Source: Nocardioides sp. QY071
GTDB taxonomy: Bacteria; Actinomycetota; Actinomycetes; Propionibacteriales; Nocardioidaceae
Length of the DNA: 64,000 bases
Assembly: GCF_029961765.1 (NCBI RefSeq)
Contig: NZ_CP124681.1
Coordinates: 3,410,001 to 3,474,000 of the forward strand
Direction of reading: 5' to 3'
Shown here: positions 58,086 to 64,000 of the stretch, in pieces
Numbering within the stretch: the stretch's first letter is position 1
Layout of the letters: each line of letters starts with the position of its first letter
The notes under the pieces: model-generated
Database searches by the model: none
What the model was told of the DNA's origin: nothing
The model's input: the letters and a program-made list of their open reading frames with translations, nothing else
Translations under genes and position numbers: made by a program

Positions 58086-59344
58086 CAGTGAAGCACCACC
58101 GAGATCGTGTGGATCAGGACCCCCACCAGGCCGCCCACGATGGTGCCGTTGATCCGGATGAACTGCAGGTCGCGGCCGACATGCAGCTCGATGCGCCGGG
58201 CGGCCTCCTTGCCGTCCCACCGCTCGATGGTGTGGGTGATGACGGCGGTCAGCTCGGCGCCGTACCTGTCGACGGCGAAGACCGCGGCGTCGGCCGCCAT
58301 CTTGTCGAGCCGCTCGCGCAGCGCCGCGTCCGAGCGCAGGCGGGCGGAGGCGCCGTCGACCTCGACGAGCAGCCGGCGGCGTACGGCGCCCTGCGGGTCG
58401 CCGAGCGAGCTGAGCAGCGCCTTGCGCAGCGCCTGCCACAGCGAGATGGCGCTGGCGATGACGGCCGGGTGGTCGAGGACCCGGTCCTTGAGCCGCTCGG
58501 CGCGCTCCTGGGTGGCCGGGTTGGACAGCAGGTCGTCGGCGAGCTGGCCGAGCATCGAGTCGAGCGCGCGCCGGGCCCGGTGGTCGGGCCTGTCGCGGAT
58601 CTCGGTGAGCCAGCGGACCATCTCGAGGTGCAGCCGGTTGATGACGTAGGTGTTGACCGAGTCGGGCGCCCACCAGGGTGCCCGCTCCCCCAGCACGTCG
58701 TGGACGGTGTCGGGGTTGGCGAGCAGCCAGCCGTGCATCTCCTCGAGCATCAGGTCGACCAGGCCGTGGTGGAGGTCGTCGCGGATCGCCTCGGCGAGCA
58801 GCCCGCCGAGCAGCGGGGCGATCGGCTCCTCGCGGAACCGCGGCACCAGCGCCTCGGTCACCAACGCCTCGATGTGGTCGTCGCGGACCTTGCCGAGGGC
58901 GAGCGCGGCGATCTCGGAGCCCTCGGTGACCACCCGCTCGGCGTTGGCGGGTACGGCGAGCCAGTCCCCGACCCGTTGCGCGATCTGCACGCCGAGGACG
59001 CGCTCGCGGATGATGTCCTCCTGGAGGAAGTTCTCCCCCACGAACTGCTCGAGCCCCTTGCCGAGGTCGTCCTTGCGCTTGGGCACGAGCGCGGTGTGCG
59101 GGATCGGCAGACCGAGCGGGTGCTTGAACAGCGCGGTCACCGCGAACCAGTCCGCGATCGCACCGACCATCGAGGCCTCCGCCCCGGCGTTGACGTAGCC
59201 CCACACGCCGTCCTTGCGCAGAGTGGCGACGTAGACCGCGGCGGCGAGCAGCAGCAGCGACACGGCGACCGTGCGCATCCTGCGCAGCGCGCTGCGGCGC
59301 ACGGCATCGGTCGTCGGGTCGGACGGGATCAGCGGGCCGGACAC
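58085..59344 (-). CDS. DUF445 membrane protein
   Basis: This protein of about 419 residues has an N-terminal helix (MRTVAVSLLLLAAAVYVATL) and the DUF445 core, including VGAIADWFAVTALFKHPLGL and PIPHTALVPKRKDDLGKGLE, with a C-terminal helix NGTIVGGLVGVLIHTISVVL. These proteins are predicted to sit at the membrane with a large cytoplasmic helical region and have no established function. The GTG at 59344 follows a TAAGGAT-like sequence; a GTG at 59362 would add six residues. Its stop overlaps the S4-domain gene start. Confidence 0.85.
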   Translation of the reverse strand: MSGPLIPSDPTTDAVRRSALRRMRTVAVSLLLLAAAVYVATLRKDGVWGYVNAGAEASMVGAIADWFAVTALFKHPLGLPIPHTALVPKRKDDLGKGLEQFVGENFLQEDIIRERVLGVQIAQRVGDWLAVPANAERVVTEGSEIAALALGKVRDDHIEALVTEALVPRFREEPIAPLLGGLLAEAIRDDLHHGLVDLMLEEMHGWLLANPDTVHDVLGERAPWWAPDSVNTYVINRLHLEMVRWLTEIRDRPDHRARRALDSMLGQLADDLLSNPATQERAERLKDRVLDHPAVIASAISLWQALRKALLSSLGDPQGAVRRRLLVEVDGASARLRSDAALRERLDKMAADAAVFAVDRYGAELTAVITHTIERWDGKEAARRIELHVGRDLQFIRINGTIVGGLVGVLIHTISVVLH

Positions 59345-59376
59345 GGGACCATCCTTACCCACCGGTACGACGAAGC

Positions 59377-59405
59377 GCGGCCCCGGGGCGATGCCCCGGG
59401 GCCGC
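59377..59405 (-). terminator. Strong hairpin terminator
   Basis: GCGGCCCCGGGGC and GCCCCGGGGCCGC form a perfect 13-bp stem with loop GAT. It lies 118 nt downstream of the MFS stop and 33 nt upstream of the DUF445 start. Confidence 0.7.
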
Positions 59406-59522
59406 TGCGACGGTGCGGAACCCCCCAGTCACCGCACCTGTCGTTTCGTCGGTATCAACGAGCGGTGAACGGAGAGGTTCCGGATTTACCCGTGATCGGT
59501 TGTCACGGCTATTGAACAGGTG

Positions 59523-60971
59523 TCAAAGGCTGCTCGAGTGGCGCCGGCGCGGGACGGCGGCCGCGAGGAGGACGCCGGCGAACGCCGCCGCCGCACCCAC
59601 CCCGAAGCAGATCGCGAAGGCCTTCTCGGTGGGCAGCGCGTAGCCGCCCAGGTCGAGGGTCGAGGCGGTCAGGACGGCCGCCATCGCGGCCGACGACACG
59701 CTGGTGCCGATGGAGCGGACGAGCCCGTTGATGCCGACCGCCGAGCCGGCCTCGGCGAGCGGCACGGACTCGAGGATCAGGGTCGGCATGGCGGCGTACC
59801 CGATGCCGACGCCGGCCGAGGTGATGCAGGTGGCGATCATCATCTGCCAGGCGGCGTCCATCAGGAAGAGGGCGAACAGGTAGCCCAGGCCGAGCACGGT
59901 GCCGCCGATCATCAGCGTCGCCCGGGCGCCGATGACCCGGATCAGGCGACCGGAGACGGGCGAGAAGACCATCATCACGACGCCGCCGGGTGCCATCCAC
60001 AGGCCGGTCTCGAGCAGGCTCTGGCCGAGGCCGTAGCCGGTCGCGGCCGGCGACTGCAGCAGCCGCGGGATGACGATCGCCTGGGCCATCATGCCGAACC
60101 CGATGGCGATGGCGGAGAGGTTGGTGAGCAGGACGGGGCGGCGGGCGGTGGTGCGCAGGTCGCACAGCGGGTCTGTCGTGCGCAGCTCGTAGCCGCCCCA
60201 GGCGAGCAGCACGACGACCGCGGCGACGAGCAGGCCGAGGGTACGGCCGTCGGTCCAGCCCCACTCGTTGCCCTTCGAGACGGCGACGAGCAGCGCGACC
60301 AGCCCGACGGCCAGGCCGACGGCGCCGACCACGTCGAACCCGCCGGGCACCGCGTCGCGCACGTGCGGCACGAGCAGGACCACGGCCAGCGCGACGACGG
60401 CGGCCAGGCCCGTGGAGACCCAGAACAGGGTGTGCCAGCTGAAGTCCTGGACGATCCACGCGGACAGCGGCAGCCCGACCGCGCCCCCGACGCCGAGCGT
60501 GGCGCTCATCGCGGCCATCGCCGTGGCGGTGAGCCGCGGCGGGGTGACCTCGCGCAGCAGCGCGATGCCGACCGGCACGAAGCCCATGGCACAGCCCTGC
60601 AGCAGACGGCCGGCGAGCATCGGCGCCAGGCTCCCGCTGAGGGCGCAGATCAGCGAGCCGAGCACCAGCACCAGCGCGCTGATGACCAGCACGCGCTGCT
60701 TGCCGTACAGGTCGGCGAGCCGGCCCGCGATCGGCATCGCGACGGCCGCGGCGACCAGGGTCGCGGTGACCACCCACGAGGCGTTGGCCTCGCTGGTGTG
60801 CAGCAGCCGGCCGAGCTCGCCCTGGATCGGGATCACCATGGTCTGGGTGAGCGAGGCGGTGAGGCCGCCGAAGCAGAGCACGGCCACGACGAGCAGCGCG
60901 GAGCGGGGGGCGCTCTGCGTCGTACCGGGGCCGGATGCGCCGGTCGCCGGCGCGGAGGAGGTCGCAGTCAC
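59523..60971 (-). CDS. MFS transporter, DHA2 type
   Basis: This 482-residue transporter has about 14 helices with DHA2 family signatures: TQTMVIPIQGELGRLLHTSE, WVVTATLVAAAVAMPIAGRL, the motif A-like RLADLYGKQRVLVISALV, and VGGAVGLPLSAWIVQDFSWH. It probably exports a drug-like compound. The GTG at 60971 is divergent from a TetR gene, and two identical-pattern palindromes lie between them, strongly implying repression by that TetR. Drug specificity is unknown. Confidence 0.9.
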   Translation of the reverse strand: MTATSSAPATGASGPGTTQSAPRSALLVVAVLCFGGLTASLTQTMVIPIQGELGRLLHTSEANASWVVTATLVAAAVAMPIAGRLADLYGKQRVLVISALVLVLGSLICALSGSLAPMLAGRLLQGCAMGFVPVGIALLREVTPPRLTATAMAAMSATLGVGGAVGLPLSAWIVQDFSWHTLFWVSTGLAAVVALAVVLLVPHVRDAVPGGFDVVGAVGLAVGLVALLVAVSKGNEWGWTDGRTLGLLVAAVVVLLAWGGYELRTTDPLCDLRTTARRPVLLTNLSAIAIGFGMMAQAIVIPRLLQSPAATGYGLGQSLLETGLWMAPGGVVMMVFSPVSGRLIRVIGARATLMIGGTVLGLGYLFALFLMDAAWQMMIATCITSAGVGIGYAAMPTLILESVPLAEAGSAVGINGLVRSIGTSVSSAAMAAVLTASTLDLGGYALPTEKAFAICFGVGAAAAFAGVLLAAAVPRRRHSSSL

Positions 60972-60980
60972 GAGGGCTGA

Positions 60981-60995
60981 GTCAACGGCGTTGAC
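60981..60995. promoter_or_regulatory. TetR operator 1
   Basis: GTCAACGGCGTTGAC is a perfect palindrome of the form GTCAACnnnGTTGAC, 10 nt before the MFS GTG. Confidence 0.72.
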
Positions 60996-61003
60996 CGTGC
61001 TGT

Positions 61004-61018
61004 GTCAACAGTGTTGAC
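61004..61018. promoter_or_regulatory. TetR operator 2
   Basis: GTCAACAGTGTTGAC repeats the same palindrome. Its centre is 23 bp from that of operator 1 and it overlaps the -35 element TTGACC (61014-61019) of the TetR gene. Confidence 0.75.
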
Positions 61019-61041
61019 CGAGCCCGGGGATGCCCTACGGT
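61014..61041 (+). promoter_or_regulatory. Promoter of the TetR gene
   Basis: TTGACC (61014-61019), a 16-nt spacer and TACGGT (61036-61041) make a good -35/-10 pair. The GTG at 61048 follows 6 nt later, so the mRNA is leaderless. Confidence 0.7.
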
Positions 61042-61047
61042 TGCGCT

Positions 61048-61656
61048 GTGACGAAGACCTCGCCCGACGCGCAGCGCCCCCGTGAGCTCCGGCCCGCCGG
61101 CCGCGCCACGCGCAGCGCGATCGAGGACGCCGCCCGGAGCCTGTTCGCCGAGCGCGGCTTCGACGGCGCGTCGGTGCGCGCGATCGCCGCCGGGGCCGGT
61201 GTCGACCCCGCGCTGGTGATCCGGCACTTCGGGTCCAAGGAGGCGCTCTTCCTGCGCACGGTCGACACCTCGCTCGGCATCGGCACCGTCCTCGACGGCC
61301 CGCTCGAGACCGTCGGGCGGCGGCTCGTGGCGTACTTCCTCGACCCGCGCCGGCCGGTCATCCGCCAGCGGTACGTCGCCCTGGCCCAGGCGGCCCACCA
61401 CGACCAGGTGCGCGAGGAGATGATCCGCCACACCGCGGAGACGTACGTCGCCCCGTTGACCCCGCGCCTGTCCGGCCCGAACCCCGAGCTCCGGGTCGCG
61501 CTCGCGGTCGCCCAGCTCGGCGGGCTGCTCAACCTGCTCTTCCTCCAGCGCGACCCCATCGTCACCGCCGCGGACCCCGAGGTGGTGATCTCGACGTACG
61601 GCGACGCGATCCAGCGACTGCTCACCCCGCCCTCCGCCGAGGAACAGGAGGCCTGA
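61048..61656 (+). CDS. TetR family regulator of the adjacent MFS pump
   Basis: This 202-residue TetR protein has its DNA-binding region at about residues 16-65 (RATRSAIEDAARSLFAERGF, VRAIAAGAGVDPALVIRHFG). A C-terminal helical ligand domain follows. The GTG at 61048 is chosen because of the promoter spacing; the upstream ATG at 61030 would be inside the -10 region. The two tandem operators allow repression of itself and the divergent MFS gene. The stop overlaps the next gene start (TGATG), linking the Pr6Pr membrane protein to it. Confidence 0.9.
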   Translation: MTKTSPDAQRPRELRPAGRATRSAIEDAARSLFAERGFDGASVRAIAAGAGVDPALVIRHFGSKEALFLRTVDTSLGIGTVLDGPLETVGRRLVAYFLDPRRPVIRQRYVALAQAAHHDQVREEMIRHTAETYVAPLTPRLSGPNPELRVALAVAQLGGLLNLLFLQRDPIVTAADPEVVISTYGDAIQRLLTPPSAEEQEA

Positions 61657-62315
61657 TGCGCACCGCCCGCGCCTGGCACATCCTGACCGCGGTGGTCACC
61701 GTCGCCGCGCTTGTCCTGCAGCTGGTCCTGGTGGTCCAGGGCGGCCGGGTGCTCGACGAGGTCGAGCCACCGGGCCTCGGACTGCGGCTGGCCCGGCTCA
61801 TCGCCTACTTCACGATCCAGAGCAACCTCCTGGTCGCCGTCGCCACGACGTTGCTGGCCCGCGACCCGCTCCGCGACGGCGCGGCGTTCCGGGCGGTGCG
61901 CCTGGCCTCGACCGTCGGCATCACCGTGACCGGGCTGGTGCACTTCCTCCTGCTCCGCCCGCTGCTCGACCTCGACGGCGCGGACTGGGTGGCCGACAAG
62001 ATGCTGCACATGCTGGTGCCGGTGCTCGCGGTCGTCGGCTGGTTCGCTTGCGGCCCGCGGCCCCGCACCGACGGGCGCGCGATCGCGATCGCCTTCGGCT
62101 GGCCGATCGCCTGGCTCGCGGTGACCCTGGCCGTCGCCGGCGCCACCCGGTGGGTCCCCTACCCGTTCCTCGACTTCCGCGAGGAGGGCTGGGGCTCGGT
62201 GGTCGTGGTCTGCCTCGGGATCACCGCCCTGTTCGCGGCGCTCATCGCCGGCTTCCGGTACGCCGACCGGAGGATCGCCGCCTCTCGACAGGCCGACCCG
62301 GTCACGGCACCCTGA
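61656..62315 (+). CDS. Pr6Pr family membrane protein
   Basis: This 219-residue protein has six predicted helices. Characteristic features are LIAYFTIQSNLLVAVATTLL, ITVTGLVHFLLLRPLLDL, ADKMLHMLVPVLAVVGWFAC and WVPYPFLDF. These residues fit the Pr6Pr family, integral membrane proteins of unknown function named for Pro/Arg features. It is coupled to the TetR gene by a TGATG overlap, so it may be part of the efflux-associated operon. Confidence 0.85.
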   Translation: MRTARAWHILTAVVTVAALVLQLVLVVQGGRVLDEVEPPGLGLRLARLIAYFTIQSNLLVAVATTLLARDPLRDGAAFRAVRLASTVGITVTGLVHFLLLRPLLDLDGADWVADKMLHMLVPVLAVVGWFACGPRPRTDGRAIAIAFGWPIAWLAVTLAVAGATRWVPYPFLDFREEGWGSVVVVCLGITALFAALIAGFRYADRRIAASRQADPVTAP

Positions 62316-62319
62316 TCGC

Positions 62320-62739
62320 GTGACCACGCTCTACGAGCAGGCGGGCGGCTTCGACGCCCTCCTCGACCTGTGCAACCGGTGGCACGACCTGTGCCTGGCC
62401 GACCCGGTCGCGGCCCACCCGTTCGAGCACGAGCTGCACCCCCAGCACGACGAGCGGCTGGCGGCGTACCTCAGCGAGGCGCTCGGCGGCCCCGCCCTGT
62501 ACACGGCGGGCTACGGCGACGAGAGCTCGATGCAGCGGCTGCACGCCGGCAACGGCGAGCACGCCGAGCTCGACGAGGTCTGCCTGGAGCTGTTCGACCG
62601 GGCGCTGGCCGACGTCGGCATCGACGGGCACGCCGGCCGGCAGATCTCGGCCTACTTCCGGCGCGCGACGCAGGCGATGAGCGCGTACGCCGACAGCCCG
62701 GACCAGGTGCCGAACGGGCTGCGGTTCAACCACGCCTGA
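62320..62739 (+). CDS. Truncated haemoglobin-like globin
   Basis: This 139-residue globin starts with TTLYEQAGGFDALLDLCNRW, a truncated-globin pattern of helix A/B. PFEHELHPQHDERLAAYLSEALGGPALYT follows, with helix E/F and a likely proximal His in LHAGNGEHAELDEVC. It probably binds O2 or nitric oxide, or acts in redox sensing. The exact group is uncertain because the distal pocket pattern is not fully recognised. The GTG at 62320 is 4 nt after the Pr6Pr stop. Confidence 0.78.
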   Translation: MTTLYEQAGGFDALLDLCNRWHDLCLADPVAAHPFEHELHPQHDERLAAYLSEALGGPALYTAGYGDESSMQRLHAGNGEHAELDEVCLELFDRALADVGIDGHAGRQISAYFRRATQAMSAYADSPDQVPNGLRFNHA

Positions 62740-62743
62740 GCCT

Positions 62744-62760
62744 GCTGAGCCGCGCTCAGC
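62744..62760. terminator. Convergent hairpin
   Basis: GCTGAGC and GCTCAGC flank CGC. It spans the gap between the globin stop and the stop of the converging sigma factor gene, including that gene's TGA. Confidence 0.55.
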
Positions 62761-63646
62761 GGTCGGCGAGCGCCAGCTTGGCCGGCGCCCGCAGCAGGTC
62801 GACCCGGGTGGCGCGGCGGCCGACGACCGTGAGCACCAGCAGCGAGGTGAGCACGCCGTCCTCGCGCAGCGCGACGGCCGGGGCGCCGTTGGCCTCGACC
62901 AGCTCGACCTCGACGTCGCCGGCGTACTTGGCGACCAGGCCGACCAGGAACCGGGCGACCCGGTCGGCGCCGTGGACCGGCCGGCGGGCCGAGCTGACCA
63001 CGCCGCCGCCGTCGGAGGTGAGCACGACGTGGGGGTCGAGGGTCTCCAGCAGTGCGGCCAGGTCGCCGCCGGCGGCCGCGGCGAGGAAGCGGCCGAGGAC
63101 CTCCTCGTGGGTGGTCCGGTCGACCTCGAAGCGGGCCGGCTGGGCGGCGAGGTGGGCGCGGGCCCGGGACGCGAGCTGGCGGACGGCGGCCGGGGTGCGG
63201 CCGACGACGTCGGCGACCTCGGGGAAGCCCATCCCGAACACGTCGTGCAGCACCCAGGCGGTCCGCTCGGCGGGCGAGAGCGACTCGAGGACCACGGCCA
63301 GCGCATAGCTCACCGTCTCGTCGAGGGTGACCCGGTCGGCGGGATCGGCCTGGACCGCGGCGAGGAACGGCTCGGGGAGCCACGGGCCGACGTAGGACTC
63401 GCGGCGGACGCGGGCCGAGCGCAGCACGTCGGTCGCGGCGCGGGCGACCGTCACGGTCAGCCAGCCCGTCAGGTCGCGGACCGGCTCGCGGGCGTCGGCG
63501 TCGACCAGCCGGGTCCAGCAGTCGGCGACGACGTCCTCCGCCTCGGCGCGGCTGCCGAGGATGGCATAGGCGACGCGGACCATCCGCGGGCGCAGGGCGT
63601 CGTACTCCCCCGCCAGCGCCTGGACCCGCGCGACCGGGTCACACAC
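62756..63646 (-). CDS. ECF41-type sigma factor with SnoaL-like C-terminal domain
   Basis: This 296-residue ECF sigma has region 2 (MVRVAYAILGSRAEAEDVVA, DLTGWLTVTVARAATDVLRS), region 4 (LSPAERTAWVLHDVFGMGFP, VADVVGRTPAAVRQLASRAR) and a C-terminal SnoaL-like domain of about 120 residues. The linker motif WLPEP is typical of ECF41 sigmas, and the SnoaL-like part carries DGGGVVSSARRPVHG. In this subgroup the C-terminal domain controls activity, replacing an anti-sigma factor. The GTG at 63646 overlaps the adjacent gene stop by 8 nt. Confidence 0.9.
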   Translation of the reverse strand: MCDPVARVQALAGEYDALRPRMVRVAYAILGSRAEAEDVVADCWTRLVDADAREPVRDLTGWLTVTVARAATDVLRSARVRRESYVGPWLPEPFLAAVQADPADRVTLDETVSYALAVVLESLSPAERTAWVLHDVFGMGFPEVADVVGRTPAAVRQLASRARAHLAAQPARFEVDRTTHEEVLGRFLAAAAGGDLAALLETLDPHVVLTSDGGGVVSSARRPVHGADRVARFLVGLVAKYAGDVEVELVEANGAPAVALREDGVLTSLLVLTVVGRRATRVDLLRAPAKLALADR

Positions 63647-64000
63647 GCGCGAGCCACTCGTCGAACGTCATGGTGCCCAGCGTGGCACCGGGGCCGGGCA
63701 GCAGGCCACCCTGCTCGACCTGGCGGCCGGTGCGGCCCGCCATCGGCACGGGTACGACGATCCGGCGCGACCCCCGCGCCCGGACGACGGCGCGCACCAT
63801 CCGGCCCAGGTCCTCGGGCCGCGGTCCGCCCAGGTCGGGCAGCAGCCCGGCGGGCTCGCCGAGGGCGGCGGCCACCAGCGCGGCGGCGACCTCGCCGGCC
63901 GCGACCGGCTGGGTGCGCATCCGCAATGCCATCGCGAACGGCCGCGGGCTGCGCTCGATCATCTGGCCGGCGAACTCGTGGAACTGGGTGGCACGCAGCA
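63639..64000 (-). CDS. NAD(P)-binding protein of atypical SDR/NmrA type (N-terminal part outside window)
   Basis: The C-terminal 120 residues are in the window. The minus frame from the edge reads LRATQFHEFAGQMIERSPRP and ends GATLGTMTFDEWLARV. The segments RTQPVAAGEVAAALV and LPDLGGPRPEDLGRM resemble the substrate-side end of actinobacterial atypical SDR epimerase-like proteins. ECF41 sigmas are typically encoded next to a carboxymuconolactone decarboxylase, oxidoreductase or epimerase (COE) partner, and this gene occupies that position. The 8-nt overlap with the sigma gene suggests coupled expression. The Rossmann motif lies beyond the window. Confidence 0.75.
   Translation of the reverse strand, partial: LRATQFHEFAGQMIERSPRPFAMALRMRTQPVAAGEVAAALVAAALGEPAGLLPDLGGPRPEDLGRMVRAVVRARGSRRIVVPVPMAGRTGRQVEQGGLLPGPGATLGTMTFDEWLARV

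Overview
The window is GC-rich (about 70%) chromosomal DNA from an actinobacterium. GTG starts are frequent, many genes appear to be leaderless, and the marker genes are actinobacterial (WhiB1, PdtaS, SigR/RsrA, Ni-superoxide dismutase, ribosomal protein bL37, Sig/anti-sigma of the SigB/F type). The dispersed palindromic repeats and the gene set fit Nocardioides or a close relative in the Nocardioidaceae. That placement comes from recall of such genomes, not from a search.

1-13 kb: partial MMPL transporter with a divergent TetR gene; a two-gene unit with an acetoacetate-decarboxylase-like protein; a desaturase/ferredoxin-reductase operon with its own divergent TetR; a secreted protein, an alpha/beta hydrolase and an MFS pump; then a quinone oxidoreductase-like protein and malic enzyme. 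13-18.7 kb: the divergent sodX/sodN pair; three tandem paralogous secreted Lys/Ala-rich proteins, each with its own similar promoter, about 95-nt leader and terminator; the SigB/F-type anti-sigma/sigma pair; another secreted Lys-rich protein. 18.7-31.9 kb: a housekeeping and stress block resembling the M. tuberculosis Rv3219-Rv3230c neighbourhood (whiB1, pdtaS, sigR-rsrA, SRAP protein, aroA, rsgA), with a 24-codon bL37 gene and hisN.

32-37.7 kb: five lipid genes (alpha/beta hydrolase, acyltransferase, acyl-CoA ligase, WS/DGAT, alpha/beta hydrolase), every junction a 4-nt GTGA overlap, headed by a perfect KstR-type palindrome. 37.8-39.2 kb: two DUF5994-like proteins and a DUF1508-like protein. 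39.3-42.9 kb: a decayed accessory island with an IS256-family remnant that keeps both ends, a fragment of an IS3 orfA, a third IS256-type end, and between them a secreted metzincin-like protein and a lipoprotein with lower-GC codons.

42.9-57.3 kb is the most interesting stretch. One minus-strand operon of about 14.4 kb encodes a PP2C phosphatase, an FHA protein, a transmembrane Ser/Thr kinase, a 2,048-residue membrane-anchored cadherin-like/FN3 protein, a MoxR ATPase, a DUF58 protein and a transglutaminase-like membrane protein that appears to lack its catalytic Cys and His. It reads as a phospho-signalling module coupled to a cell-surface assembly or adhesion system. 57.3-64 kb: FKBP isomerase, S4-domain protein, DUF445 protein, an MFS pump with a divergent TetR and two identical-pattern operators, a Pr6Pr membrane protein, a truncated globin, and an ECF41-type sigma factor with the end of an NAD(P)-binding protein running off the window.
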